Positions 28,296 to 36,399 of a stretch of DNA of 64,000 bases are shown here, in pieces. How positions within the stretch are numbered: the first letter of the stretch is position 1; each line of letters begins with the position of its first letter. The notes under the pieces were generated by a model. The model searched no databases, was not told the origin of the DNA, and saw nothing but the letters and a program-made list of their open reading frames with translations. Origin of the DNA: Actinomadura nitritigenes (GTDB taxonomy: Bacteria > Actinomycetota > Actinomycetes > Streptosporangiales > Streptosporangiaceae); the NCBI RefSeq assembly GCF_017573545.1, contig NZ_JAGEOK010000008.1, positions 62,001 to 126,000 on the forward strand. The letters are read 5' to 3'. The position numbers and the translations under genes are program-made.

Positions 28296-28347
28296 GACAT
28301 GTCAGAAACTAGACGTGTCACTTTCGACATGTCAACCCAGACGTGTC
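28296..28347. promoter_or_regulatory. Four-site operator cluster, PadR divergent promoter
   Basis: Alternating GACATGTC (28296, 28326) and GACGTGTC (28312, 28340) sites, 14-16 bp apart, fill the 100-bp divergent region. Each is a near-perfect 8-bp palindrome. The position suggests binding by the PadR regulator controlling both directions. Confidence 0.75.
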
Positions 28348-28358
28348 ACAATCGGGGA

Positions 28359-28916
28359 ATGAGCCTGCGACACGCGCTGCTGGGGCTGCTCGCCGAGATG
28401 GACGGCGCCAGCGGATACGACCTGATGAAGGTGTTCGAGATCTCGCTCGGGACGGTCTGGCAGGCGACCCAGAGCCAGCTCTACGGCGAGCTCGGCAAGC
28501 TCACCGACGGCGGCCTGATCGAGGTGTCCGCCGAGGGGCCGCGCGGCCGCAAGGAGTACGCGATCACCGCCGCGGGCCGGGACGAGCTGCGCCACTGGAT
28601 GGTGGAGACCGACCCGAAGCCGAACCGCCGCGACGAGGTGATGCTGCGGGTCTTCTTCCTCGACCAGATCGCGCCCGAGGAGGCCCTCGGCTACCTGGAC
28701 CGGATGATCGACGCCCTCTCCGGCCGGCTCGACGACCTCGCCCGGCTCGAGGAGATCGTCCCCTGGGAGGAGGAGGGCGGCCTCACCGGCAACGGCCGGC
28801 TGACCCTGGAGTACGGCAAACGGTTCATGGCCATGCGCCGCGACTGGTTCGTCTGGGCGCGCGAGCAGTACAGGGAGCGCCGCCCTGCCGGGTCGCCGGG
28901 CCCGGCGGGCGGCTGA
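28359..28916 (+). CDS. PadR-family transcriptional regulator
   Basis: 185 residues. N-terminal winged helix of the PadR type: SLRHALLGLLAEMDGASGYDLMK, then WQATQSQLYGELGKLTDGGLIEV and GPRGRKEYAITAAGRDEL. The C-terminal helical half (Vir_C-like, about 95-175) serves dimerisation. ATG 28359 with CGGGG upstream. Divergent from the membrane protein/carotenoid oxygenase/ALDH operon across a four-site operator, so probably its phenolic- or metabolite-responsive repressor. Confidence 0.92.
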   Translation: MSLRHALLGLLAEMDGASGYDLMKVFEISLGTVWQATQSQLYGELGKLTDGGLIEVSAEGPRGRKEYAITAAGRDELRHWMVETDPKPNRRDEVMLRVFFLDQIAPEEALGYLDRMIDALSGRLDDLARLEEIVPWEEEGGLTGNGRLTLEYGKRFMAMRRDWFVWAREQYRERRPAGSPGPAGG

Positions 28917-28923
28917 CGGGCGT

Positions 28924-28993
28924 ACGGCCGGGCAAGGCGGGGGCCTGCCCGGCCGTCGTGCGGCCCGCCCTCCGCCGTCGGGCGGAGGGCGGG
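28924..28993. terminator. Two tandem hairpins between convergent genes
   Basis: First: 11-bp stem ACGGCCGGGCA (28924-28934) / TGCCCGGCCGT (28946-28956). Second: 13-bp stem CCCGCCCTCCGCC (28964-28976) / GGCGGAGGGCGGG (28981-28993), loop GTCG. One probably serves each convergent gene. Confidence 0.75.
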
Positions 28994-29012
28994 GCCTCGT
29001 GCGGCGCGGCCG

Positions 29013-29822
29013 TCAGAAGTGGTCCGCGGCCCATTCGGCGAACGTCCGGGCGGGACGTCCGGTGATGCGCTCGACCTCCGGCGAGATCTCGGGCGCGCGG
29101 TCCACCGCCTCGGCGCGCACCCGCAGCAGTGCGTCCACGATCGCCTCGCGCATGTAGGGGCGGCGCAGCATCTCCTCCCGCGCCCGCTCCGGGGAGATCT
29201 CCTCGAACCGGGCCGGGATCCCGGCCGCGGCGCCGATGATCTCGACCATCTCCGGGTACGTGAGCGCCTCGGGCCCGCTGAGCACCGGCTTCGCGCCGAC
29301 GAGCCCGTCCGACAGCAGGGCCCGCGCGGCGACGGCGGCGATGTCGCGCTCATGGATCGGCGTGGTGCGGGCCCGCGCGTACGGCTCGCGCACCGGCTCG
29401 CCCGCCCGGATCGTGTCCGCCCAGGCCAGCGCGTTCGTCGCGAACTCGCCGGGGCGCACGAACGTCCACTCCAGGCCGCTCGCCTCGATCGCCCGCTCGA
29501 ACTCCAGATGGTGGGCGCCGATCACGTTGCGCGGATCGTCGTCGAGCGCCGCCGACGACGACAGCATGACGACGCGCCGGACGCCGTGGTCGCGGGCACG
29601 GTCCAGCAGGTCGCCCAGGCCGTTCCAGAACACGGCGGGGTTGAGGAACATCGACGTGACGCCGTCCAGCGGCATCTCGCCGGTGCGGGCGACCTCCACC
29701 TCGCCGGGCAGCCGCGCGGTGGCGGGGTCGCGGGTCAGCGCGCGGACCTTCACGTCCGCGCAGAGCAGCTCGCCGACCACGTGGCGGCCGACGTTGCCGG
29801 TGGCTCCGGTGACAAGGATCAT
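29013..29822 (-). CDS. NmrA-like NAD(P)-binding protein
   Basis: 269 residues from ATG 29822, where MILVTGATGNVGRHVV, the GxxGxxG nucleotide motif, begins. VRALTRDP follows the second strand as in atypical SDRs. Conserved VVMLSSSAA and FVRPGEFATNAL replace the classical YxxxK. Such proteins act as NAD(P)H sensors or quinone/isoflavone-type reductases. Divergent from a TetR gene with direct repeats between the starts. Confidence 0.88.
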   Translation of the reverse strand: MILVTGATGNVGRHVVGELLCADVKVRALTRDPATARLPGEVEVARTGEMPLDGVTSMFLNPAVFWNGLGDLLDRARDHGVRRVVMLSSSAALDDDPRNVIGAHHLEFERAIEASGLEWTFVRPGEFATNALAWADTIRAGEPVREPYARARTTPIHERDIAAVAARALLSDGLVGAKPVLSGPEALTYPEMVEIIGAAAGIPARFEEISPERAREEMLRRPYMREAIVDALLRVRAEAVDRAPEISPEVERITGRPARTFAEWAADHF

Positions 29823-29860
29823 CGTTCGGTCTCTCTTCTTCGGAGGTGTCGCGCCCATCT

Positions 29861-29897
29861 TCAACCAAACGGATGAAGTCGTCAACCAGCCGGATGT
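29861..29897. promoter_or_regulatory. Direct repeats between nmrA-like and tetR genes
   Basis: TCAACCAAACGGATGA (29861) and TCAACCAGCCGGATGT (29882) are 21 bp apart, two helical turns, in the 100-bp divergent region. Likely binding site of the adjacent TetR regulator. Confidence 0.65.
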
Positions 29898-29922
29898 ATG
29901 ACGCCGTCAGCCGGGCGGTACC

Positions 29923-30636
29923 ATGAACGGCGTGACGGAGGAGACGAGGCGGCCGCGGCGCGCGCCCGCCCCGGGCGAGCGCAAGCTGGACGCCGAGCGT
30001 TCCCGGCGGCTGCTCCTCGACGCGGCCCTGGACGAGTTCGCCGCCAAGGGCTACGCGGGGGCGCGCGTGCAGGACATCGCCGACCGCGCCGGCGTGAACA
30101 AACAGCTGATCAACTACTACTTCGGCGGCAAGGAGGGCCTGTACCGGGAGATCTCCTGCCGCTGGCGCGAGACCGAGGCCCGGTTCAACGACCCGGACAT
30201 CGGGCTGGACGAGGTGCTGATCCGCTACCTGCGGCACGCCCTCGACGACCCGCGCGGCACCCGGCTGAACGCCCTGCGCGGCCTCACCGGCACCTTCGAC
30301 GGCGAACCGCCGATCGAGCGCGAGGACCTGTCGGAGCTGGTGCGGCGCCAGGCCGAGGGCGAGCTCGCCGACGACCTGGACCCGGCCGCGGTCATGCTCG
30401 TGATGATGGCCGTGGTCGCCGCGCCCGTCGTGCTGCCGCTCGCCGTCCACCGCGTCTTCGGCGTCAGCCCCGATTCACCCGAGTTCCAGGAGCACTACGC
30501 CGAACAGCTCCGGCGGATCGTCCGGCACCTCGCCGGCCGTCCCCGCGCGGAGAAGGCCGAGGGAGCCGCCGCGGACGGCGCGGACGGCGCGGACGGGGCG
30601 GACAGCGGGGGCGGCGGGGGCGGCGCGGGGGACTAG
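29923..30636 (+). CDS. TetR-family regulator
   Basis: 237 residues. The HTH (about 26-72) contains RRLLLDAALDEFAAKGYAGARVQDIADRAGVNKQLINYYFGGKEGLY. A TetR ligand domain follows, and the last ~30 residues are a low-complexity DGADGADGAD and Gly tail. ATG 29923 or GTG 29932 could start it. Divergent from the NmrA-like gene, probably its repressor. Its stop is two bases from the convergent M50 protease stop. Confidence 0.9.
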   Translation: MNGVTEETRRPRRAPAPGERKLDAERSRRLLLDAALDEFAAKGYAGARVQDIADRAGVNKQLINYYFGGKEGLYREISCRWRETEARFNDPDIGLDEVLIRYLRHALDDPRGTRLNALRGLTGTFDGEPPIEREDLSELVRRQAEGELADDLDPAAVMLVMMAVVAAPVVLPLAVHRVFGVSPDSPEFQEHYAEQLRRIVRHLAGRPRAEKAEGAAADGADGADGADSGGGGGGAGD

Positions 30637-30638
30637 CG

Positions 30639-31424
30639 TCAGCTCTGCCAGAACAGGAACAGCGAGTGGCCCATCTCGATCGAGACGGCGCCGATCCCCA
30701 GCGCGTCCGTGACGTGGTAGATCAGGCGGAAGAAGCCCCGGTTGATCGGCCCGATCCACAGCAGCGCGATCAGCACCAGGAAGGCGTAGCCGCCGTACCC
30801 GCTGACCTGGTCCACCAGGCGGCGCGGCAGGTACGGCTCGACGATCCCGAAGCCGTCCAGCCCCGGGATCGGCAGCAGGTTCAGCAGCGCCGCCGTGACC
30901 TGCAGGAACGCCAGGAACGCCAGGCCCAGCCAGAACACCGCGTGGCCCTGCGCCGCGAAGTTCTTGTAGATCACCGCCAGCATGATCGCGAAGATGGCGT
31001 TGGACAGCGGGCCCGCCGCCGACACCAGGCTGTGCCGCAGCCGGCCGGGGATGCGGTGCCGCTCGATCCACACCGCCCCGCCCGGCAGGCCGATCCCGCC
31101 GAGCAGGATGAACACCACCGGGATCAGGAAGCTCAGCAGCATGTCGGAGTACTTCAGCGGGTTCAGCGTCAGGTACCCCTTCGCCGCCACGCTCCGGTCG
31201 CCGGACCGGTAGGCGATGTAGGCGTGCCCGAACTCGTGCACGCACAGCGACAGCACCCATGCCGCGATCACGAACCCGAACAGCGCGAGTCGCGCCCCCT
31301 TGGCCGGGTTGTCCCCGTACCGCCAGGCGAGCAGGCCGCAGATGACGGTCGCCGCCACGATCACGAGGAACACCGGGCTCGGCTGCACCGCCGAGCGCCC
31401 CCGCCTCGTGAAATCCGCAACCAT
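30639..31424 (-). CDS. Site-2-protease family (M50) intramembrane metalloprotease
   Basis: 261 residues with about six membrane helices. Zinc motif HEFGH (63-67) in the second helix and LLPIPGLDGF with the third ligand Asp are the hallmarks of M50B. No PDZ domain, so this is the compact type. Substrate unknown; such proteases often cleave anti-sigma factors. Convergent with the TetR gene with almost no spacer. Confidence 0.92.
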   Translation of the reverse strand: MVADFTRRGRSAVQPSPVFLVIVAATVICGLLAWRYGDNPAKGARLALFGFVIAAWVLSLCVHEFGHAYIAYRSGDRSVAAKGYLTLNPLKYSDMLLSFLIPVVFILLGGIGLPGGAVWIERHRIPGRLRHSLVSAAGPLSNAIFAIMLAVIYKNFAAQGHAVFWLGLAFLAFLQVTAALLNLLPIPGLDGFGIVEPYLPRRLVDQVSGYGGYAFLVLIALLWIGPINRGFFRLIYHVTDALGIGAVSIEMGHSLFLFWQS

Positions 31425-31504
31425 CGCCCCGACCCCTTCCGGTCCGCGCCGTCGATTCCTTGAAAGCTACCGTCTCGTAGGTGCGGACACGCCCCCGCGC
31501 CGGA

Positions 31505-32089
31505 TCAGAGCCCCGCGATCCCCGGCACCACGTACGTGCGCAGGAAGCGGCGCAGGTCGTCCGGCTCCCGCTCCCGGTCCATCACGATCAGCGACGTGAT
31601 GATCCGGAACAGGAACTCCACCGTCCCCTCGACCTCGATGTCGGGACGCAGCGTCCGCTGCCGCTGCGCCTGCTCGAAATAGGGCCGCACGTAATCGCAG
31701 CACAGCGCCAGCACGTGCTCCGCCGCGCCCGCCACCGCCGCCTGCATGTGCCCCGCCGCCTCCGGCACCAGGAAATGCGCGATCGCCGGCTCGTTGCGGA
31801 CGTACTCGACCGCGTCCATCGTCCCCTCGACGATCGCCTCCGGCACCGACCGCTCGCGGCGCAACCGCACCGCCAGCCGGTCCAGGAAGCGGTGCAGGTC
31901 CCGCACGACCACCGCGAGGATCAGCTCGTCCCGCCCGCCGCTGACCGCCCGGTACACCGTCGCCCGCGACAGCTTCGCCGCGGCGGCGATGTCCTCCACC
32001 GTGGTCTTCGCCACGCCGAACCGGGAGAAGCACGCCTCGGCGGCGTCGATGATCCGCTCGCGCGTCGCGTCGGTACTGACCGGGGGCAT
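31505..32089 (-). CDS. TetR-family regulator
   Basis: 194 residues. HTH at about 10-55: RERIIDAAEACFSRFGVAKTTVEDIAAAAKLSRATVYRAVSGGRDEL. The C-terminal domain is the longer TetR form. A 45-bp gap separates it from the upstream DUF3224 gene, transcribed in the same direction, so it may share that transcript. Target unknown. Confidence 0.9.
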   Translation of the reverse strand: MPPVSTDATRERIIDAAEACFSRFGVAKTTVEDIAAAAKLSRATVYRAVSGGRDELILAVVVRDLHRFLDRLAVRLRRERSVPEAIVEGTMDAVEYVRNEPAIAHFLVPEAAGHMQAAVAGAAEHVLALCCDYVRPYFEQAQRQRTLRPDIEVEGTVEFLFRIITSLIVMDREREPDDLRRFLRTYVVPGIAGL

Positions 32090-32134
32090 GGCCGAAACAT
32101 TACCGGCAGGCGCGGCGCCGCTACGTCCCGCGCG

Positions 32135-32539
32135 TCAGTCCAGCGTGTACTCCAGCGACCAGGTGTGCCCGCCGTCGGTGACGGTGATCTGCCCGACGCC
32201 GCGGATCCCCGCCAGCTCCCCGGTCCCGGACGTCGGCACGATCAGCCAGCGCAGCCACTGGGTGCCGGGCGTGCCGTCCTCGGTGCCCGCGCTGTGCTGC
32301 AGCACGAACGTTCCCTCCCGGCCGTGCAGGATCCCCTGCACGTGCTCGATCCCCACGTACGCCATCGGCCCGGCCGCCGACTCCACCGTGATCAGCTCGG
32401 TGGTGCTGGTGCCGACCAGGTCGCCGTGGAACGTCTTGCGGACGTGGACCCGCGTCAGCTTGTTGCCGGCCTGCTCGTCATAGGGCTTCTCGGCTTCCCA
32501 CGCGTCGATGTCGAAAGCGCCGCTCGCTTGGAAGGTCAT
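32135..32539 (-). CDS. DUF3224 protein
   Basis: 134 residues starting at MTFQASGAFDIDAWEA, as family members do; an ATG three codons earlier is possible. Beta-strand-rich protein with DUF3224 features: TRVHVRKTFHGDLVGTSTTEL, GIEHVQGILHGREGTFVLQHSAG and GTGELAGIRGVGQI. Probable lipocalin-like or allene-oxide-cyclase-like barrel, cytosolic. A longer frame to 32863 runs into non-coding sequence. Function unknown. Confidence 0.85.
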   Translation of the reverse strand: MTFQASGAFDIDAWEAEKPYDEQAGNKLTRVHVRKTFHGDLVGTSTTELITVESAAGPMAYVGIEHVQGILHGREGTFVLQHSAGTEDGTPGTQWLRWLIVPTSGTGELAGIRGVGQITVTDGGHTWSLEYTLD

Positions 32540-32810
32540 GCCCGCCATGATGCCCGCCACCACCGACAGCGTGCGAGACCCACCGACCGCGCACCTGCCG
32601 AAGCCCGCCGAAGGGGCACCTCGGGAGAGCGGGGGCATCTCGGGACAGCGGGGGGTGCCAGGCGATGTCCTCAAGCCGCCCCCAACGGAAACCGACGATG
32701 CTCTCGCTAGCCGAGCCGCCTTGTCGTCCGACGTGGAGCCTGGGGCTGGAACGCCGTGGTGCGGACAGTCATTGATCAAGCCGTCGTGACCGGCGCCCGG
32801 CGCCGCGAAG
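32540..32810. other. Left flank of the HNH island, no gene seen
   Basis: About 270 bp upstream of the DUF3224 gene without a supported frame, promoter or RNA. A promoter for the minus-strand DUF3224-tetR pair is expected near 32550-32650 but no clear elements were fixed. Confidence 0.35.
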
Positions 32811-32898
32811 GGTGTTCTGCGAGGGGTGTTTCGCGAGGCATGTTTCGCGGGGGTGTTCTGCAAGGGGTGTTCGGGAGTTTGGCAAGAGGGGTGTTCGG
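32811..32898 (+). repeat. Period-14 GGTGTTC repeats at the element edge
   Basis: GTGTTC or close variants occur at 32812, 32826, 32840, 32853, 32867 and 32891. The first five are 13-14 bp apart with spacer TGCGAGGG or similar. They run right up to the left inverted repeat, whose first bases are GGTGTTC. Confidence 0.65.
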
Positions 32899-33086
32899 GT
32901 GGTGGGGTGGCGCTGGCGTACGGGGCCGCCCCTCCAAAGTCAAGGGCGCCTTCGGCGTCGCTTCGCGATGGACTTCGTCCACCCTTGACTTCGGAGCCTC
33001 TGCGGCCCCTGAGGCAGCGTTAAGGGGCAGGCTCCGCCTGCCCCGCCCCGGGTCGCGCCACCCCACCACCCCCTTCCGTCAGGGGC
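32890..33086 (+). repeat. Left inverted repeat, MITE-like fold-back unit
   Basis: Its core is bounded by 17-bp terminal inverted repeats: GGGTGGTGGGGTGGCGC (32897-32913) and complement (33055-33071). Inside are AAGTCAAGGG / CCCTTGACTT and GGGGCAGGC-TCC-GCCTGCCCC hairpins, so one strand can fold almost end to end. It differs from the right copy only by a few single-base changes. Confidence 0.85.
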
Positions 33087-33573
33087 GAAGTCCCTTCTCG
33101 GCAGTTCGCTCCCGGCCCTTGCCAGGCCCGCAGATATGAGCCGCCCGTGATCCGGTGTTGGCGACGGCTCTTGCATTACGGCCTGGAGGGGTGACGCGCT
33201 GCGTTCGGCAGGCGGTCTCGGCCATTGCACCGGTATCGCGATGTCATGCGGGGAGGCCAGCTCGCCCGTCCTGCGGGTGAGTGCGAATGGACCGGCGACG
33301 GGCATTGGCCGGGCGTCGCCGGGTGTGGCGTTGCGGGGGGCGAGGTGGTTATGCGTCCCGGTCCAGGGTGGTGTGGGCTGGGTCGGTGCTGCTGGCCCGG
33401 TGGGTTGGGGTGGTGTCCGTTGAGGGAGTGTCCGGTGGGGCGTGCGCGGCCCGGTGTGTGGGGTCGCCCATTGTCTGTGGTGTGGGCGTGCCGGGGCTGC
33501 CCGTCATCGGGTGGATGCGGGCGGCGGATCGGCGCAGGGCATAGCCGGGTGCGGTGTGGCGGGTGGGGTGCGG
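33087..33573. other. G-rich region with decayed copy of the HNH gene 3' end
   Basis: About 490 bp with strong G-over-C skew on the plus strand and no credible gene. Around 33320-33360 it repeats the sequence at 33545-33585 that ends the HNH frame: on the minus strand it reads TLDRDA-stop against ALDWAA-stop. This suggests an older, eroded duplication of the gene's tail. Confidence 0.45.
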
Positions 33574-34848
33574 TTATGCGGCCCAGTCGAGGGCGGGGTT
33601 GTCGGGTGGGCCGATGCTGCCCGGTGGCCCGACCCCCCTCGTGCCTCGCGCGTCGGCTGGTGGGAGTAGCCGGTAGAGGTATCGCCCGTCGTGACCCTTG
33701 GTGATCTGGATCTGGTCGGGGTTGGCGTGTTTGAACCGGTTGTGCCACCCGCAGGCGAGTGCGAGCTGATCGATGTCGGTCGGCGACCGCCCGAGTGCCC
33801 ACCCGTGGACGTGGTCCACTTCGCACAGTGTCCCGGGGACCTCGCAGCCTCGCACCGCGCAGGAGGGGTAGAGCGTTTCCAGCACCTGTCGTTGTGCGGC
33901 GGAGGCGAACCGTTCCCGATATCCCAGGTACAGCGGGGTGTTCCCGCGGCCGAGGAGCAGGGGCGATACCCCGGCGGCCAGGGCGATGCGGCGGGCCTGC
34001 GCGGCGGGGATGGGAGTGCCGTCGGTGAGGCGGGCGGGGGCGTTGCCGCCGGTGAGTGTCTCCAGGTCGCAGATCACGGTGACCTTGGATGCCTTATGGC
34101 CGCCCGACAGCACGCTGGAGAGGGCGGCTGCGGTGCGTTCGGGGAGGTCGCGGTGGTCGTCGGGTCCGGCCGGCTTGGCCAGCGGCGCCAGGGTGCCGTC
34201 CCAGATCGCGGCGTCTTCGGGGTTGAGCCAGCCTTTGACGTATCGGCCGCCGTCCAGCGATCGGGTGGTGGTGAGCCACGACTTGTCGTAACCGTGCTTG
34301 GTGTCCTCGTCGGGGGCGTCTTCGGTGTCGTCGCGGTCGGCGATGAGGTCACGGATGCGGCGGCCGAACGCGGCGACCTTCCCGGCGGAGAAGCCCTGGT
34401 CAACGAAACCGAGCAGGGTCGCCTCGGCCTCGGCGCAGTCGTGGTCGTCCAAACGCGAGACCGAGTCGGCGACGGTGACGGCGTAACCGTAAGACAGCTC
34501 CCCGGCTGCGAGCTGCTCGGCCACCTGCGGGAGGCGACGCCGCTGCCGGGCAAGGGTGAGGCGCTCCTTCACCCGGTTGTCGCGCATGCCGAGCCGGGAT
34601 CGCAGCCATGCTTGGGTGGAGGGATATCCCCACCGGGCCTGCTCTTTGGTGGCATCGACTCGGCCGATGAAACCGGCGAGCGCGCTTTCTTGCATATCGG
34701 AGGCGGCCACGAGGGTTTCGGTGAGTTCTAGGCACGCGGCAGCTGATTCGGGGGCTTCCCTTGAGGCGAGTTCAGTGGCGATGGTTGAGAGCGCGTTCAC
34801 CAGTTCTATGGTGGACGCGGCCTCAAGCTCGACCGTCACTGATTGCAT
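33574..34848 (-). CDS. DUF222/HNH endonuclease (13E12 family)
   Basis: 424 residues from ATG 34848 (GTG 34896 would add 16). The N-terminal DUF222 region (about 20-300) includes GYPSTQAWLRSRLGM and AERQRRRLP-like turns; the C-terminal HNH nuclease has CAVRGCEVPGTLCEVDHVHGW and LACGWHNRFKH, giving the catalytic His pair and zinc cysteines. No ribosome site is present, but TACTAT seven bases upstream could be a -10 for a leaderless mRNA. The protein ends in a Pro/Gly tail. DUF222/HNH proteins are multicopy and probably selfish in actinobacteria. Confidence 0.9.
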   Translation of the reverse strand: MQSVTVELEAASTIELVNALSTIATELASREAPESAAACLELTETLVAASDMQESALAGFIGRVDATKEQARWGYPSTQAWLRSRLGMRDNRVKERLTLARQRRRLPQVAEQLAAGELSYGYAVTVADSVSRLDDHDCAEAEATLLGFVDQGFSAGKVAAFGRRIRDLIADRDDTEDAPDEDTKHGYDKSWLTTTRSLDGGRYVKGWLNPEDAAIWDGTLAPLAKPAGPDDHRDLPERTAAALSSVLSGGHKASKVTVICDLETLTGGNAPARLTDGTPIPAAQARRIALAAGVSPLLLGRGNTPLYLGYRERFASAAQRQVLETLYPSCAVRGCEVPGTLCEVDHVHGWALGRSPTDIDQLALACGWHNRFKHANPDQIQITKGHDGRYLYRLLPPADARGTRGVGPPGSIGPPDNPALDWAA

Positions 34849-34973
34849 ACGTAAATAGTACCCTGTGTGACCGACATTCATGGCCGTCCACGGCACATTC
34901 CGTCCGGTATCTTTTTGGCGGGAAAGGCAAGCGTGCCCTTGCAGTCTTTGTTCTATGGAGCACCCCGAGGCTG

Positions 34974-35168
34974 GCCCCTGACGGAGGGGGGTGGTGGGGT
35001 GGCGCGACCCGGGCGGGGCAGGCGGAGCCTGCCCCTAACGCTGCCTCAGGGGCCGCAGAGGCTCCGAAGTCAAGGGTGGACGAAGTCCATCGCGAAGCGA
35101 CGCCGAAGGCGCCCTTGACTTTGGAGGGGCGGCCCCGTACGCCAGCGCCACCCCACCACCCGAACACC
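34974..35168 (-). repeat. Right inverted repeat, MITE-like fold-back unit
   Basis: Reverse-complement copy of 32890-33086 with the same 17-bp terminal repeats (34989-35005 and 35145-35161). Differences are single-base indels in G or C runs and one or two substitutions, implying recent duplication or gene conversion. Confidence 0.85.
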
Positions 35169-35678
35169 ATTTCTCCGATGGCCCCACGCGAGGCCACGCC
35201 ACCCCAAAGGCAAACTGTGGATTCACGATCGGGGCGGGTAAGGACTCGCTAGACAAAGATCAGGGATGCCGCACCGCCGAAGCTAAGAGAAATGCACCGC
35301 ATCGACATGGAACGGCGCATGATCGGCGACTGGATCGGGTATCAGCGGGCGAACTTGATCGAGTGACCTGACCGAGCAGCCTGAGCGAAAAGCCTGAGCG
35401 AGCGGCTCGCGCGGCGTGGCCGTTCGTCGCTGGGAATGAGGCACGCAGCGACGACGACGGTTGCACCGCCCGCGCCGGTGACATCCGCGCTTAGGTCGCG
35501 CTGACGTTCCGGCGGTTGCGCAAGACGCTCGGCAAGGCAGGACCGGGTTCGTCCTCGCTGATCTTGTCCAGACCCGGCTGTTCACCGAGGAGCTGCCCGC
35601 TCACCATGGACCTGCCCGCGCTGACCGCCGATGACGGCTACGACTACGACGCCGGCGCCGTGCGGGCGGGTGGCGCGG
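35169..35678. other. Gene-poor flank with decayed reading frames
   Basis: About 510 bp between the element and nucS. Base composition is less G+C-rich than the backbone. Frames are short and interrupted: one at 35292-35366 resembles a DinB/DUF664 N-terminus, and another near 35515-35620 contains an RRLRKTLGK-like stretch that could come from a recombinase, which is weak. Read as eroded accessory DNA. Confidence 0.4.
35292..35366 (+). pseudogene. Possible remnant of a DinB/DUF664 gene
   Basis: 24-codon frame MHRIDMERRMIGDWIGYQRA plus NLIE, then TGA. The ERxMIxDWIxYQRAxL pattern is like the first helix of DUF664/DinB-like proteins (ER..L..WL.YQRATL). No downstream frame continues the domain. 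Could be chance. Confidence 0.25.
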
Positions 35679-36359
35679 TCAGAACAGGGTGCCCTCGTGT
35701 TCGATGCCGCGGAGGGCGTCGTAGTCGAGCGTGACGCAGTTGATGCCGCGGTCGGTGGCGAGGACGCGGGCCTGGGGCTTGATCTCCTGCGCGGCGAAGA
35801 TCCCGCGGACCGGCGCCAGGTGCGGGTCGCGGTTCAGCAGCTCCAGGTACCGCGTGAGCTGCTCGACGCCGTCGATCTCACCGCGCCGCTTGATCTCGAC
35901 GGCGACGGTGGCGCTGTCGGAGTCGCGGCACAGGATGTCGACGGGGCCGATCGCGGTCGGGTACTCGCGGCGGATCAGCGACCAGCCCTCGCCGAGGGTG
36001 GTGATGTGCTCGGCGAGCAGCTCCTGCAGGTGCGCCTCCACGCCGTCCTTCTGCAGGCCCGGGTCCAGCCCCAGCTCGTGGCTGGTGTCGTGGAGGATCT
36101 CCTCGATGGTGAGGATCAGCCGCTCGCCCGACTTGCCGTGCGTGACCGTCCAGCGGGCGACCGCGCCGTTCTCCTCGTACGGCTCCTCCCGCAGGGAGCA
36201 CGGCGGATTCATCCAGTTCAGCGGCTTGTAGGCGCGGTCGTCGGCATGGATGCTCACGCTCCCGTCCGACTTGATCAGGACGAGCCGGGGGGCCATGGGC
36301 AGGTGGGCGGTGAGCTTGCCGGCGTAGTCGACGCTGCAGCGGGCGATAACGAGACGCAC
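35679..36359 (-). CDS. nucS: Mismatch-specific endonuclease NucS/EndoMS
   Basis: 226 residues from GTG 36359 ([16 protein letters not shown], the usual N-terminus). It cuts both strands at mismatches such as G-T and substitutes for MutS-MutL in actinobacteria. The C-terminal RecB-like nuclease core shows [29 protein letters not shown] and [11 protein letters not shown]; the C-terminal [10 protein letters not shown]...GTLF is where the sliding clamp is bound. Corresponds to Rv1321. The HNH island ends about 510 bp from its stop. Confidence 0.95.
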   Translation of the reverse strand: MRLVIARCSVDYAGKLTAHLPMAPRLVLIKSDGSVSIHADDRAYKPLNWMNPPCSLREEPYEENGAVARWTVTHGKSGERLILTIEEILHDTSHELGLDPGLQKDGVEAHLQELLAEHITTLGEGWSLIRREYPTAIGPVDILCRDSDSATVAVEIKRRGEIDGVEQLTRYLELLNRDPHLAPVRGIFAAQEIKPQARVLATDRGINCVTLDYDALRGIEHEGTLF

Positions 36360-36399
36360 GTTGCCCAACCTTAGTTCCGCCGTGGACCCCGCGTGGCCG

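Larger units (their letters stand above)
32890..35168. mobile_element. Putative HNH-endonuclease element bounded by 195-bp inverted repeats
   Basis: A 2.3-kb segment whose ends (32890-33086 and 34974-35168) are inverted copies of one ~195-bp sequence, with a DUF222/HNH gene as the only intact gene inside. No transposase and no clear target-site duplication were seen. The layout recalls the mycobacterial REP13E12 elements, which also encode DUF222/HNH proteins, but those lack such flanks as far as recalled. The alternative is that two MITE-like repeats inserted independently on either side. Confidence 0.5.

Noticed and set aside
32540..32863. Longer DUF3224 protein from 32863
   Set aside because: The extra 108 residues have no family similarity and run into repeat DNA; family members start at MTFQASG.
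35505..35620. Tyrosine-recombinase fragment (RRLRKTLGK-like)
   Set aside because: Too short, frame interrupted and no catalytic residues; kept only as part of the decayed flank.
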